A program made the translations under genes and the position numbers. 64,000 bases of DNA from UBA8752 sp965659115 (lineage in GTDB: Bacteria; Bacteroidota; Bacteroidia; Flavobacteriales_D; Sanyastnellaceae): the NCBI GenBank assembly GCA_965659115.1, contig CBFHUP010000001.1, positions 31,128 to 95,127 of the forward strand, written 5' to 3'. The notes below the pieces were generated by a model that saw only the letters and a program-made list of their open reading frames with translations, ran no database searches and had not been told where the DNA came from. Positions 33,418 to 42,232 of this stretch are shown piece after piece (within the stretch, counting starts at the first letter, position 1; every line of letters begins with the position of its first letter).

Positions 33418-33957
33418 TTAGGCCGGTTCCACGAGGAAAAGTGGCTGGTCGTATTCGACCGGGCTGTTGTCGTCCACGAGGATCTTCACAATGCGTCCAG
33501 AAACCTCACTTTCGATTTCATTGAACAGCTTCATGGCTTCGATTACGCAAACAGTATCGCCCACCTTGACTGCAGACCCCACTTCGACAAAGTTGTCTTT
33601 GTCTGGAGAAGGTTTGCGGTAGAATGTCCCGATCATCGGGCTCTTGATTTCGATTAGACCGGCATTGGTATCAGCCTCCTTTGGCGCCTGGGGCGCAGGG
33701 GCTGCAGCGGCGGGTGCAGGAGCAGGAGCCGGAGCCGGAGCTGGCATGGCAGCAGGCATCTGCATGGGCATCGCCATTCCAGCAGGCATCGCCATCTGCA
33801 CGGTTTGCGGCTCAATTTGAGCTGCACCTTTACCGCGCTTGTTGCCGTTGCTCGCACTTTTGATGGTGATCTTAAAGTCCTTGCGTTCGATCTCGACTTC
33901 GTTCACGCCAGACTTGGCAACGAATTTGATCAGGTCCTGTATTTCTTCCTGGGTCAT
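33418..33957 (-). CDS. accB: Biotin carboxyl carrier protein of acetyl-CoA carboxylase
   Basis: A 179-residue AccB. The N-terminal MTQEEIQDLIKFVAKSGVNE segment, a Met/Ala/Pro-rich flexible linker (residues about 54-92) and the biotinyl domain are all typical. The biotin lysine is Lys143 in VIEAMKLFNEIE. SPMIGTFYRKPSPDKDNFVE is the usual entry to the domain. The ATG at 33957 gives the normal start. It is 82 bp from fabH and 28 bp from accC, so the carrier and carboxylase are probably made together. Confidence 0.96.
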   Translation of the reverse strand: MTQEEIQDLIKFVAKSGVNEVEIERKDFKITIKSASNGNKRGKGAAQIEPQTVQMAMPAGMAMPMQMPAAMPAPAPAPAPAPAAAAPAPQAPKEADTNAGLIEIKSPMIGTFYRKPSPDKDNFVEVGSAVKVGDTVCVIEAMKLFNEIESEVSGRIVKILVDDNSPVEYDQPLFLVEPA

Positions 33958-34023
33958 GGTTTGTTTGACTTTAGGAATGGGTTTATCCAGAGCGGCAAAG
34001 TAACCGCAAATTTTATGGAGGGC

Positions 34024-34040
34024 ATCCCGAGGGTCGGGAT
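34024..34040 (-). other. Hairpin between fabH and accB
   Basis: ATCCCGA and TCGGGAT form a perfect seven-pair stem with a three-base loop, overlapping the first base of the fabH stop codon region. The T run after it on the minus strand is weak (AAAATTT a few bases later), so it is more likely an intercistronic stem that affects mRNA decay or partial termination than a full terminator. Confidence 0.4.
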
Positions 34041-35056
34041 TACTCTGCTTTTGTGTGTTGTGGGATGGCCCACTTGAGCCAAATACTGCCCCAAGTGAAT
34101 CCCCCACCAAAGCTACTGAGGATGAGGTTTTCTCCAGGAGTAAGGCGGTCTGCCCATTCCCACAAACACAAGGGAATCGTGGCTGCAGTAGTGTTGCCGT
34201 ATTTCTCAATGTTGATCATGACCTTGTCGCGACCGACCCCCATCCGTTTGGCGGTAGCGTCGATGATGCGCAGGTTGGCTTGGTGGGGCACAAGCCACGA
34301 AACATCATCCGCTGTGAGGCCGTTGCGTTCCATGATTTCATAGCTCACATCGGCCATAGAAGTCACCGCCGCTTTGAAAACCGGCTTTCCATCCTGCTCG
34401 AGGTAGTGCATCTTGGCGTCCACTGTTTCGTGGCTCGACGGGTTCAAAGACCCGCCACCAGCCATGCGCAAGTATTCGGCTCCCCTTCCATCGCTGCGTA
34501 AGATGGCGTCGCGTATGCCGTTTTCTCCTGTGGCATCGGCTTCCAACAACACGCCAGCTGCGGCATCTCCAAAAAGGACGCACGTCGTGCGGTCGGTGTA
34601 GTCGACAATGCTGCTCATTTTATCCGAGCCTACCACCACTACGCGCTTGTGCGTACCCGATGAAATGAACTGCCCGCCTGTGCGCAAGGCAAAGAGGAAG
34701 CCGCTGCAGGCCGCGCTGAGGTCGAATCCCCATGCATTGGTGGCGCCAGATTTGACACAAGCCAACTGGGCGGTCGACGGAAAAAACATGTCCGGGGTCA
34801 CCGTAGCCACGATCACAAGGTCGATGCTCTCTGGCGAGATGTCGCGTTGTGCGCAGAGCCCTTTGATGACTTCGGCCGCCATGTCAGAGGTGGCCTTGGT
34901 GGGGTCCTTCAAGATGCGCCGCTCTGAGATGCCAGTGCGGGTGCGGATCCACTCATCGTTGGTGTCGACCAGCTTTTCGAGGTCGGCGTTGGTCAACTTG
35001 TCGGGGGGGAGCCATCCCTGTACTGCAGTGATGGCGGCGGATTGAAGTGAGTTCAT
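34040..35056 (-). CDS. fabH: 3-oxoacyl-[ACP] synthase III
   Basis: A 338-residue FabH that starts fatty acid synthesis by joining acetyl-CoA (or a branched acyl-CoA) to malonyl-ACP. The catalytic cysteine is Cys117 in DLSAACSGFLFAL; the His is in WLVPHQANLRII and the Asn in EKYGNTTAATIPL. DTNDEWIRTRTGI is the typical N-terminal block and SFGGGFTWGSIWLKW the end. The ATG at 35056 fits the family; an upstream in-frame ATG at 35083 would add nine residues. It lies between rpmF and accB. The plsX gene often found here in other phyla is absent. Confidence 0.95.
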   Translation of the reverse strand: MNSLQSAAITAVQGWLPPDKLTNADLEKLVDTNDEWIRTRTGISERRILKDPTKATSDMAAEVIKGLCAQRDISPESIDLVIVATVTPDMFFPSTAQLACVKSGATNAWGFDLSAACSGFLFALRTGGQFISSGTHKRVVVVGSDKMSSIVDYTDRTTCVLFGDAAAGVLLEADATGENGIRDAILRSDGRGAEYLRMAGGGSLNPSSHETVDAKMHYLEQDGKPVFKAAVTSMADVSYEIMERNGLTADDVSWLVPHQANLRIIDATAKRMGVGRDKVMINIEKYGNTTAATIPLCLWEWADRLTPGENLILSSFGGGFTWGSIWLKWAIPQHTKAE

Positions 35057-35156
35057 CGCACGGTTTGTTGTCCCTGTGTTCATAGGGTGGCGTCGAAATT
35101 AACGCCGCTTTCTTCCCGGGCTAAGCGCGAAATACAGCTTGGGCCACGACCGGATG

Positions 35157-35193
35157 TGGAAAAACCCGCTTCAGCCATCGGCTGGGCGGGTTT
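35157..35193 (-). terminator. Terminator-like hairpin after rpmF
   Basis: On the minus strand AAACCCGC (35193-35186) pairs with GCGGGTTT (35169-35162), with an inner CAGCC/GGCTG stem. The minus strand then reads TTTTTCC. It lies 24 bp past the rpmF stop and upstream of fabH, so it may only partly separate the ribosomal-protein gene from the lipid genes. Confidence 0.65.
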
Positions 35194-35216
35194 CCGAAAA
35201 AATCTGGAAAGAGAAA

Positions 35217-35411
35217 TCAGGCCTCAGCGACCTCTTTCTCCATCAAAACGCGTCCCTTGTAGTAGAGCTTTCCCTCATACCAGTGGGCGCGGTGGAACAT
35301 GTGGGCTTGGCCTGTCGTTGAACAGGTGGAGACGTTGGGAGTCTCGGCCTTGTAGTGCGTCCGGCGCTTACGTGAGCGCGTCTTGCTCTGGCGTCGCTTT
35401 GGATGTGCCAT
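35217..35411 (-). CDS. rpmF: 50S ribosomal protein L32
   Basis: A 64-residue basic protein. MAHPKRRQSKTRSRKRRTHY is the standard L32 start (P-K-R-R-x-S), followed by KAETPNVSTCSTTGQAHMFH and a C-terminal GRVL. Only one cysteine remains in the central part, so the four-cysteine zinc knuckle found in some L32 proteins is absent here. It follows the DUF177 gene by 61 bp, the near-universal bacterial arrangement, and a terminator-like hairpin lies downstream. Confidence 0.96.
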   Translation of the reverse strand: MAHPKRRQSKTRSRKRRTHYKAETPNVSTCSTTGQAHMFHRAHWYEGKLYYKGRVLMEKEVAEA

Positions 35412-35472
35412 GGTCTTATTGTTGGTCCTCAGTGCCTGGGCACCTCGGGGTCAATGGTTTGTACTGTCTTAA

Positions 35473-36030
35473 TCACTCCTCCTCTCCGTTCTCCTCACCT
35501 TCGGGCTCACTGGAAGACAAGCCTTTCAGTGCCGCCCACCTTGGATCGGTCTCCTCTTGCTCTTCGTCGGGCGCGAAATCCACGCTGCCTGTCAGCCACT
35601 GCAACACCTTGGGGTCACAGTCCTCCTCATGCTCGTGTGCCCGTCGGAGGGGCATGCCCAAAACGGTCGACTCGTAGAGGAATTCACTCACATCCAACAG
35701 GTGTTCCGCAGGTCCGAGGACAAGAATGTCATCGTCATTGCGGTAGGTCCTGTCTCCGAACTTGACCACGTATCGCACGCGGTGGTCGATCGAGAGTGTG
35801 ACGGGCGCATTGCATCGGTCACAAGAGGACCGCACAGTGCCTGTCACATGGACATCGAAGTGCATCATTCCTTCGAACCGGTCCAACTCCGTCTCCGCTG
35901 TGATGTCAGCGTCGCCAAAGCCTGAAGGTTCGAAATCCGAAAAGAACGTCCCATCCAGCTGAAACCCGAAAGCGTGCCTTCCAATGCCCAAACCCGTGTA
36001 GGGAATTTCGAATTCGGAATTACCGCGCAT
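35473..36030 (-). CDS. DUF177 family protein (YceD-like)
   Basis: A 185-residue YceD/DUF177 protein. The N-terminal FEIPYTGLGIGRHAFGFQLD leads to the conserved cysteine block SSCDRCNAPVTLSIDHRVRY. The end has the family's DFAPDEEQEETDPRWAALKG (D-P-R-W-x-x-L). In plants and bacteria the family is linked to 23S rRNA accumulation; it is encoded with L32 in most phyla, as here. The last 15 residues are nearly all acidic (EPEGEENGEEE). A TAnnTTTG box lies 26 bp upstream. Confidence 0.9.
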   Translation of the reverse strand: MRGNSEFEIPYTGLGIGRHAFGFQLDGTFFSDFEPSGFGDADITAETELDRFEGMMHFDVHVTGTVRSSCDRCNAPVTLSIDHRVRYVVKFGDRTYRNDDDILVLGPAEHLLDVSEFLYESTVLGMPLRRAHEHEEDCDPKVLQWLTGSVDFAPDEEQEETDPRWAALKGLSSSEPEGEENGEEE

Positions 36031-36055
36031 GCGTGACCCCAGCTTTGAGGGGGGG

Positions 36056-36063
36056 CAAAGGTA
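36056..36063 (-). promoter_or_regulatory. Promoter-like -7 box upstream of DUF177-rpmF
   Basis: The minus strand reads TACCTTTG, an exact TAnnTTTG match, 26 bp before the DUF177 ATG. No TTG lies at the standard distance upstream. A promoter here would uncouple DUF177-rpmF from pdxA. Confidence 0.4.
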
Positions 36064-36101
36064 CGGGATTCAATGCAATCTCAGTGCAGTGCAGTTTGCA
36101 C

Positions 36102-37169
36102 TTAAAACCGGTCGCGTTCCCAGTCCTTCCGAGGCGCCACTTCCAAGGGGTCCGAAGTCATCTCACGGTGCTCGGTTTGGTGACGTCGAATGTCGACCGC
36201 AGCCCAGCACGCAGCGCGCAAACTGGCGCCGTCGGCCTGGCCCTTGCCCGCAATGTCAAACGCTGTTCCGTGGTCGGGGCTGGTCCTTACAATGGGCAGG
36301 CCTGCCGTGAAGTTCACCCCTTCTCCAAACGACAGGCTTTTGAACGGCACAAGGCCTTGGTCGTGGTACATGGCGAGGACCCCATCGAACTTTTTGTATC
36401 CTCCGGTTCCGAAGAAACCGTCTGCGCCAAACGGCCCATGAACGGACAGTCCTTGCTCCTGCAAAGCCCGCACCGCGGGCAAAATGATGGTCTTTTCCTC
36501 CTCGCCAATCAGACCATTGTCCCCGGCGTGAGGGTTCAGCCCCATCACGGCAATCCGGGGGGAGGCGATGCCAAAATCCCTTCCAAGGCTCTCGTGCAAA
36601 AGGCGCGCTTTGCGGACAATGGTGTCTTTGTTGAGCGCAGAGGCGACGTCTTTAATGGGGACGTGTCCGGTCACCACACCAACCCGCAGTGCATCGGTAG
36701 CGAGGATCATCAGTACATCGCTGACCCCGGCCATGTCGGCGAGATATTCGGTGTGTCCAGGGAATTTGAATTTGCCCCCTTGGATGGTGTCCTTGTTGAT
36801 GGGGGCTGTAACCAAAGCATCGACCTTGTTGCCCGCCAAATCTTTCACTGCGGCTTCTAAGCTGAGCCGGGCAAATTCGCCAGCATCTGGATGGGGTTGG
36901 CCCCAGTCAGGGTTGGATAGGGTAGGCACAATGTCCACACAGTGCAGAGCGCCCTGCTTGGTTTTTTCAGGCTCCGTGGTGGCGCGGATGTCCAACTCAA
37001 CCTCAAAATGCTTCGCTTGGCTACGGAGGGATTCTGTGTGGCCATACACTACAGGAATCATGTCTTGGAGTACGCGCTCATCGGCAAAGGCCTTGAGGAT
37101 GCACTCTGAGCCGACACCATGGGGGTCTCCCCATGTAATGCCAATGCGGACGGGTTTGGTCGCTGCCAT
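36102..37169 (-). CDS. pdxA: 4-hydroxythreonine-4-phosphate dehydrogenase
   Basis: A 355-residue PdxA, a zinc- and NAD-dependent dehydrogenase of pyridoxal phosphate synthesis. ITWGDPHGVGSECILKAF is the typical start (usually GDPxGIGPE; here it is GDPHGVGSE). VTAPINKDTIQ and FPGHTEYLAD hold substrate and metal residues, and MGLNPHAGDNGLIGEEE and AMYHDQGLVPFK are the strong family motifs with metal histidines. The ATG at 37169 gives the correct short N-terminus. It begins the cluster that continues with DUF177, rpmF, fabH, accB and accC, and is divergent from the T9SS cargo gene. Confidence 0.95.
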   Translation of the reverse strand: MAATKPVRIGITWGDPHGVGSECILKAFADERVLQDMIPVVYGHTESLRSQAKHFEVELDIRATTEPEKTKQGALHCVDIVPTLSNPDWGQPHPDAGEFARLSLEAAVKDLAGNKVDALVTAPINKDTIQGGKFKFPGHTEYLADMAGVSDVLMILATDALRVGVVTGHVPIKDVASALNKDTIVRKARLLHESLGRDFGIASPRIAVMGLNPHAGDNGLIGEEEKTIILPAVRALQEQGLSVHGPFGADGFFGTGGYKKFDGVLAMYHDQGLVPFKSLSFGEGVNFTAGLPIVRTSPDHGTAFDIAGKGQADGASLRAACWAAVDIRRHQTEHREMTSDPLEVAPRKDWERDRF

Positions 37170-37264
37170 GTCCACGAAGGTACTCCGGAAGACGAAGGAG
37201 GAGGGTCCATTAGATTTTACCGCAGGGTGGGATTTTTTGCACCGCCGGCCAACTTCTACCTCCA

Positions 37265-39985
37265 ATGAGCGTTTACCTTTCGGTACACATGCGGTCGTTT
37301 TTCTTTTTGCTCATCCTCTGTCTTTCCATTCCGCTGCGGATGGAAGCGACCCACAACAGGGCGGGCGAAATCACCTACCGCCACTTGACGGGGTCAACCT
37401 ACGAAGTGACCATCACCACCTACACCAAGTCCAGTGTGGTGGCGGACCGTGAAACCCTGCAGATTCGCTGGGGAGACGAGGGGTCTGAAGGCATCACCGA
37501 CAGCTTGCCTCGGATCAATGGGCCGCTCAATGCTGCCGGTGTGCCCACCGGTGAATTGCTCGATGGAGACATCCGACTCAACCTCTACCGCGGCACCCAC
37601 ACCTACGCAGGCCCCGGGGTCTACTCACTCATTGTAGAAGACCCCAACCGCAATGCGGGGGTACTCAACATTCCGGGGTCGGTCGACGTGCCTTTTTGCA
37701 TCTCCAGCTTGCTCATCATTGACCCTCAAGCCGGCCACAACGACAGTCCGATCCTGCTTTACCCTGCTGTGGAGAATGCATGCATCAACCAAGTGTGGGA
37801 ACACAATCCTGGAGCGTACGACCCCGACGGCGATTCTCTGACCTACGATCTGGTGTCTTGCTCAGGGTTCAATTGCCTGCCCATCCAAAACTTTGTGCAG
37901 CCCAATGAAGTGGAGGGGGCCGGAGGTGAATTTTATGTGGAGCCTACAACAGGCACGGTCGTTTGGGACGCACCAGGACTGGCAGGCGAATACAACATTG
38001 CCCTGCGCATCCGGGAATGGAGGGAAGTGGGGGGTCAATGGATTGTGGTCGGCGAGGTCACCCGTGACATGCAGATCACCGTGGAGATTTGCAACAACGA
38101 GCCGCCCGTCGTTCAGGTCCCTCCCGATACCTGCGTGCTGCAAGGGTCCTCGCTTATTTTTCAGGTGGAAGCTTCGGATCCCGATGGTGATGATGTGACG
38201 GTCACAGTGGTGGGAGGGCCCACGGATGCGTTGGATCCGCAGGCGGTGTTCACATGGAACCCCATCATGGATCAAGGAACGTTCAGTTGGGTCCCCGGGT
38301 GCGATGCCGTGCGAGAAGCCCCGTATCAATTGGTGTTTAAAGCCACCGATGACGATGCCATTCCGTTGAGCGATGTGTCCACCATGAACGTGAAAGTCAT
38401 CGCACGGCCGGTGGCCCAGACGGATGCCGCTCCCATCGGCAATGCCGTGGAGGTGGATTGGTCCGTGCACCCCTGTGCGGACACTTATTCCGAGGCGCTC
38501 CAATCCGTTGGAGGTTATGAAGTCTACCGCAGAAACGGCCCGGGATTTCCGGATTTAGGGTACTGTACCGTCGGCATGCCAGCCGATGCAGGGTACACAC
38601 TTGTGGGCTATGTCGGTGGCTTGGGAAGCAACGCGTTTCTCGACACAGAATCCATCAGTTATGGCGCACGGTATTGCTACCGGGTGGTCGCGGTGATGCC
38701 AAACGGAGCCCGCTCGCGTTTCGGACCAGAGTCCTGCGCAGAAATCAACAAGGAAGTTCCCGTGATGACCGGAGCATCGGTCGAAGTTTCAGACCTGGTG
38801 GATGGCGAAGTGGAGGTCCGTTGGTCTGCCCCATCGGACGCCGATACCTTGGAGGCCTTCCCGGGGCCGTACCGCTATGAGGTCGAGGCGCGTGCAGCAA
38901 CAGGAGAAGCGTGGCAAACGATCAACGCAACGGCCACAGCAGCTGCCTTGGGCAGCTTGGATACGGTGATGGTCCACAGCGGAATCAACAGTGAGGTGCC
39001 CCTTTGGGATTACCGGGTTTTGGCTTGGAGTGGAGAAGACTTGATGGGAACGAGCAGCCCAGCACCGGTGCCTGATTTCCGGGCAGAACCGGGAGACAAC
39101 CGTGTGACGCTGAGCGTGCTTCCCGGTCGGCCGTGGAGTGACACGGCCTTTGTGTTTCATCGCGTTTTGGCCGATGGCAGCCTGCAATTGCTCGATACCT
39201 CTGCCGTCCCCATTTGGATAGATTCGGGGCTGGTCAATGGTGAGCTTTCGTGCTACCGCGTTCGGACTTTGGGCACCTATGGGGCAGACAACATTCTGGA
39301 CCCCATCGAGAATTGGAGTGCAGTGCGGTGCGCCACTCCTTATGATTTGGAGCCGCCCTGTCCCCCCGTTCTCAGCGTGACGGCGGATTGTCCGGCAGAA
39401 GAGGTCACATTGTCTTGGCCGCCGTTGACGTGTGCAGACGATGTGATGGCTTACCGCATTTACCGGAGCGACAGCCTTTCCGGTCCACTGAAATTCCTGT
39501 TCGAACTGGACAATGCAGAGGACACCACCGTCACGTTGTCCGCAGATGATTGGGGCAATTCCATTGCCGGTTGCTGGGCGGTTTCTGCTTTGGACAGCTT
39601 GATGCCGGGGCCGGGCGGAGAGTTGCGGCGCAATGAGAGTGCTTTGAGCGATACGCTGTGCACAGACAACTGTCCTTTTTATTTCCTGCCCAACGTGTTC
39701 ACGCCCAACCGGGACGGAACCAACGATCTGTTCCGACCCTTCCCTTGGAAGTTTGTCGACAGTGTGGATTTCCGGGTATTCAACCGCTGGGGAGAGGAAG
39801 TGTGGCGGTCAGCTGATCCGGATTTGGGTTGGGACGGCTTGCACCAAAGAACCGGCTCGATGTGTGCCGATGGGACTTTCCATTACACTTGCACGGCCTT
39901 TACGAGAAGGTTGATCGGCACCGTTCCCGAGCGTTTCTCGGGCACCTTCCAAATGCTGGGTGGGGTCGCCCCCTCAGGAGAATGA
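37265..39985 (+). CDS. T9SS cargo protein with gliding-motility type C-terminal domain
   Basis: A 906-residue secreted protein. A signal peptide (RSFFFLLILCLSIPLRMEA) comes first; translation may start at 37265 or at the ATG at 37289. ATHNRAGEITYRHL is the recurrent N-terminus of a Bacteroidota adhesin-like family. Next come PKD- or cadherin-like beta domains with DPDGDSLTYDL (about 180) and DPDGDDVTVTV (about 305), then fibronectin-III-like repeats from about 380 to 800. The last 85 residues are the type B sorting domain (PNVFTPNRDGTNDLFRP, FNRWGEEVW, W-x-G), which directs export by T9SS. A surface adhesin or motility-related role is likely; the ligand is unknown. ribE starts 10 bp after its stop. 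Confidence 0.92.
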   Translation: MSVYLSVHMRSFFFLLILCLSIPLRMEATHNRAGEITYRHLTGSTYEVTITTYTKSSVVADRETLQIRWGDEGSEGITDSLPRINGPLNAAGVPTGELLDGDIRLNLYRGTHTYAGPGVYSLIVEDPNRNAGVLNIPGSVDVPFCISSLLIIDPQAGHNDSPILLYPAVENACINQVWEHNPGAYDPDGDSLTYDLVSCSGFNCLPIQNFVQPNEVEGAGGEFYVEPTTGTVVWDAPGLAGEYNIALRIREWREVGGQWIVVGEVTRDMQITVEICNNEPPVVQVPPDTCVLQGSSLIFQVEASDPDGDDVTVTVVGGPTDALDPQAVFTWNPIMDQGTFSWVPGCDAVREAPYQLVFKATDDDAIPLSDVSTMNVKVIARPVAQTDAAPIGNAVEVDWSVHPCADTYSEALQSVGGYEVYRRNGPGFPDLGYCTVGMPADAGYTLVGYVGGLGSNAFLDTESISYGARYCYRVVAVMPNGARSRFGPESCAEINKEVPVMTGASVEVSDLVDGEVEVRWSAPSDADTLEAFPGPYRYEVEARAATGEAWQTINATATAAALGSLDTVMVHSGINSEVPLWDYRVLAWSGEDLMGTSSPAPVPDFRAEPGDNRVTLSVLPGRPWSDTAFVFHRVLADGSLQLLDTSAVPIWIDSGLVNGELSCYRVRTLGTYGADNILDPIENWSAVRCATPYDLEPPCPPVLSVTADCPAEEVTLSWPPLTCADDVMAYRIYRSDSLSGPLKFLFELDNAEDTTVTLSADDWGNSIAGCWAVSALDSLMPGPGGELRRNESALSDTLCTDNCPFYFLPNVFTPNRDGTNDLFRPFPWKFVDSVDFRVFNRWGEEVWRSADPDLGWDGLHQRTGSMCADGTFHYTCTAFTRRLIGTVPERFSGTFQMLGGVAPSGE

Positions 39986-39995
39986 AGCAACACAG

Positions 39996-40586
39996 ATGTT
40001 TACGGGTATCATAGAGTCCATGGGCACCATCCTCGATGTGAGGACAGAAGGAACCAACCGGCATTTCACCTTCAGCGCAGAAATGACGTCCGAATTGAAG
40101 GTGGACCAAAGCGTGGCCCACGATGGGGTCTGCCTCACAGTGGTCTCCATCGGGGGGGAGCAGTACACTGTGACTGCAGTAGAGGAAACGCTGGCGAGGA
40201 CGACGCTGGGAACATGGAAAGTGGGCGATGTGGTCAACCTCGAACGTTGCACCCGCTTGGGCGACCGGCTCGATGGACACATCGTTCAAGGCCATGTAGA
40301 CACCACAGCGAAGGTGGTGGACATCGATGCGCGGGATGGTTCATGGAATGTGGCGTTTCGTCATGCCCGTGCTCCCCATCACTTGACGGTGGCCAAAGGT
40401 TCCATCACGGTCAACGGCGTCTCTTTGACGGTCGTGGATTCGACAGAGGATGGATTCAGCATCACCGTGATTCCATACACATGGGAGCATACAGGCTTCC
40501 ACCGCTTGAAGACCGGTGACCTGGTCAACCTTGAGTTTGATGTGGTGGGCAAATACGTGGCCACCTTGGTGGCGCGTCAAAGCTGA
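39996..40586 (+). CDS. ribE: Riboflavin synthase, alpha subunit
   Basis: A 196-residue riboflavin synthase built of two similar lumazine-binding beta barrels. MFTGIIESMGTILDV is the invariant start. In the first barrel come VAHDGVCLTVV and TLARTTLG, then the linker LERCTRLGDRLDGHIVQGHV with the catalytic residues. The second barrel repeats the pattern with ITVNGVSLTVVD and HTGFHRL. The enzyme dismutates two lumazine molecules to riboflavin. Its position after the cargo-protein gene may reflect read-through only. It converges on lptB. Confidence 0.96.
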   Translation: MFTGIIESMGTILDVRTEGTNRHFTFSAEMTSELKVDQSVAHDGVCLTVVSIGGEQYTVTAVEETLARTTLGTWKVGDVVNLERCTRLGDRLDGHIVQGHVDTTAKVVDIDARDGSWNVAFRHARAPHHLTVAKGSITVNGVSLTVVDSTEDGFSITVIPYTWEHTGFHRLKTGDLVNLEFDVVGKYVATLVARQS

Positions 40587-40607
40587 TGAGGCAGCGCCCA
40601 GGCTTGT

Positions 40608-41357
40608 CTACTTGAGCTTGCTGCGCAGCACGAAATTCTGCCCCAGATAGACCTTGCGCACCTGAGGGTCATCGGCCAACTCCTCTGCCGTCCCGGCTTT
40701 GAGAATGTGCCCTTCAAACAACAAGTACGCCCGGTCCGTGATGTGCAGGGTTTCTTGGACGTTGTGATCGGTGATCAAGATCCCAATGCCCTTGGTGCGC
40801 AACTGGCTGACGATGTTCTGGATGTCTTCAACTGCGATGGGGTCCACGCCCGCAAACGGTTCGTCGAGCAGGATGAACTTGGGGTCGGCAGCCAGGGCCC
40901 GGGCGATTTCTGTCCGGCGCTTTTCGCCTCCGCTGAGCACATCGCCGCGGTTCTTGCGCACGTGGACCAGGCCGAATTCTTCTAGCAAGGCCTCGAGCCT
41001 GTCTTGGCGCTCTTTTGGGTCGCTCTTGTGGAGCTCGAGCACGGCCAAAATGTTGTCTTCCACACTCAATTTGCGGAACACCGACGGCTCCTGAGGGAGG
41101 TATCCGATGCCGCGTTGTGCCCTGCGGTACATGGGCTCTCGGGTGATGTCGTGTGTGCCTCCATCGCCGTCGACCAACGTCACGCCCCCTGCATCGGGCC
41201 GCACCAAGCCGGTGACCATGTAAAACGAGGTCGTTTTGCCCGCACCATTTGGTCCGAGCAACCCCACCACTTCGCCGGTTTTGACCTCAAAAGAAACCTC
41301 GTCCACCACCTTGCGGCGGCCGTATTGCTTGACGAGTTGGTTTGCGGAGAGCTTCAT
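40608..41357 (-). CDS. lptB: LPS export ABC transporter ATPase LptB
   Basis: A 249-residue ABC ATPase. Walker A is GPNGAGKT (35-42), the Q-loop lies in GIGYLPQEPSVFRKLSVEDN, a strong LptB signature, the ABC signature is LSGGEKRR, Walker B is FILLDEPFAGVDPIAVEDIQ and the H-loop ITDHNVQE. LptB drives transport of lipopolysaccharide across the periplasmic bridge with LptFG. The C-terminus (VYLGQNFVL) is also typical. It follows tatC by 23 bp. Confidence 0.95.
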   Translation of the reverse strand: MKLSANQLVKQYGRRKVVDEVSFEVKTGEVVGLLGPNGAGKTTSFYMVTGLVRPDAGGVTLVDGDGGTHDITREPMYRRAQRGIGYLPQEPSVFRKLSVEDNILAVLELHKSDPKERQDRLEALLEEFGLVHVRKNRGDVLSGGEKRRTEIARALAADPKFILLDEPFAGVDPIAVEDIQNIVSQLRTKGIGILITDHNVQETLHITDRAYLLFEGHILKAGTAEELADDPQVRKVYLGQNFVLRSKLK

Positions 41358-41380
41358 GCGTGCGGCGAAGGTCGGTGGTT

Positions 41381-42214
41381 TCAGGAGTCTGCGCGCTGTT
41401 CTTCCTTTTCTCGTCGCTTCTGAATGCGGCGGGCTTGGAGGATCCCGATTTCATAGAGTCCGAGCACGGGCAGTGCCACCAGCACTTGACTCGTGAGGTC
41501 AGGCGGGGTGATGATGGCCGCAATCACAAGGGTCACCACGAGGGTGTGCTTGCGGAATGTCCGGAGTGAAGCGGGGGTCACCAGGCCGAGCTTGGCCAGG
41601 AAATGGACCACAACGGGAACCTGAAAAATCAACCCTGCAGCCAGGGTGATGCTGGCGACCGTTTTCAGGTAACTCATCAGGGCGATGCGCGCTTGAACAT
41701 CTCCGATTTCATAGTGGCCCAGAAACTGCAGGCTCAAAGGCGCGATGACATAGTACCCAAAGCTCACCCCTAGAAAGAACAGCGACGTCGCCGCCCAAGT
41801 CACGCCGCGGGCAGCAGTGGCCTCGGAGCTGTGCAGTCCCGGACGAATAAAGCGCCAAATCTGGTGAAAGGTCAATGGGAACGAAATGATGAAACCGCCG
41901 ATGGCCGACACGAGAATGTGGGCAGAGAAATTGCCCAGCATGGTGGTGTTGATCAGCTCATAGTTGATTTCTGTGACGCACAACCGGTCGCCAGCTCCGG
42001 TGAGCTTTCCCAATGCACACCAAGCGCGAAAGGTGATGAAGTCGGGGTTCCTCGGTGCAAAAATGAGCCGTTCAAAGACCCAATCTTTCATGACAAAAAG
42101 CGCGATGGAAGCGCTGAGTATGCCGATCAAAGCAAAAAAGAGCCGGCGGCGGAGTTCCTCCAGGTGGTCCATGAACCCCATCTCCTCTTTTTGCTGCTCT
42201 TTTTCTGGCGCCAT
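41381..42214 (-). CDS. tatC: Sec-independent protein translocase TatC
   Basis: A 277-residue TatC with six transmembrane helices. MGFMDHLEELRRRLFFALIG is the conserved cytoplasmic N-terminus with the (H-L-x-E-L-R-x-R) signal-peptide contact site. FHQIWRFIRPGLHSSE is the first loop motif, FLGVSFGYYVIAPLSLQFLG helix 3, and ITPPDLTSQVLVALPVLGLY the end. TatC is the receptor for twin-arginine signal peptides. No tatA gene is adjacent. The start is 18 bp from the kdsD stop. Confidence 0.95.
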   Translation of the reverse strand: MAPEKEQQKEEMGFMDHLEELRRRLFFALIGILSASIALFVMKDWVFERLIFAPRNPDFITFRAWCALGKLTGAGDRLCVTEINYELINTTMLGNFSAHILVSAIGGFIISFPLTFHQIWRFIRPGLHSSEATAARGVTWAATSLFFLGVSFGYYVIAPLSLQFLGHYEIGDVQARIALMSYLKTVASITLAAGLIFQVPVVVHFLAKLGLVTPASLRTFRKHTLVVTLVIAAIITPPDLTSQVLVALPVLGLYEIGILQARRIQKRREKEEQRADS

Positions 42215-42232
42215 GCTGTGTGTTATTGCGGC

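Noticed and set aside
33690..33800. Repetitive Ala/Pro/Met-coding stretch in accB considered as a DNA repeat
   Set aside because: It is the flexible linker normal for biotin carrier proteins.
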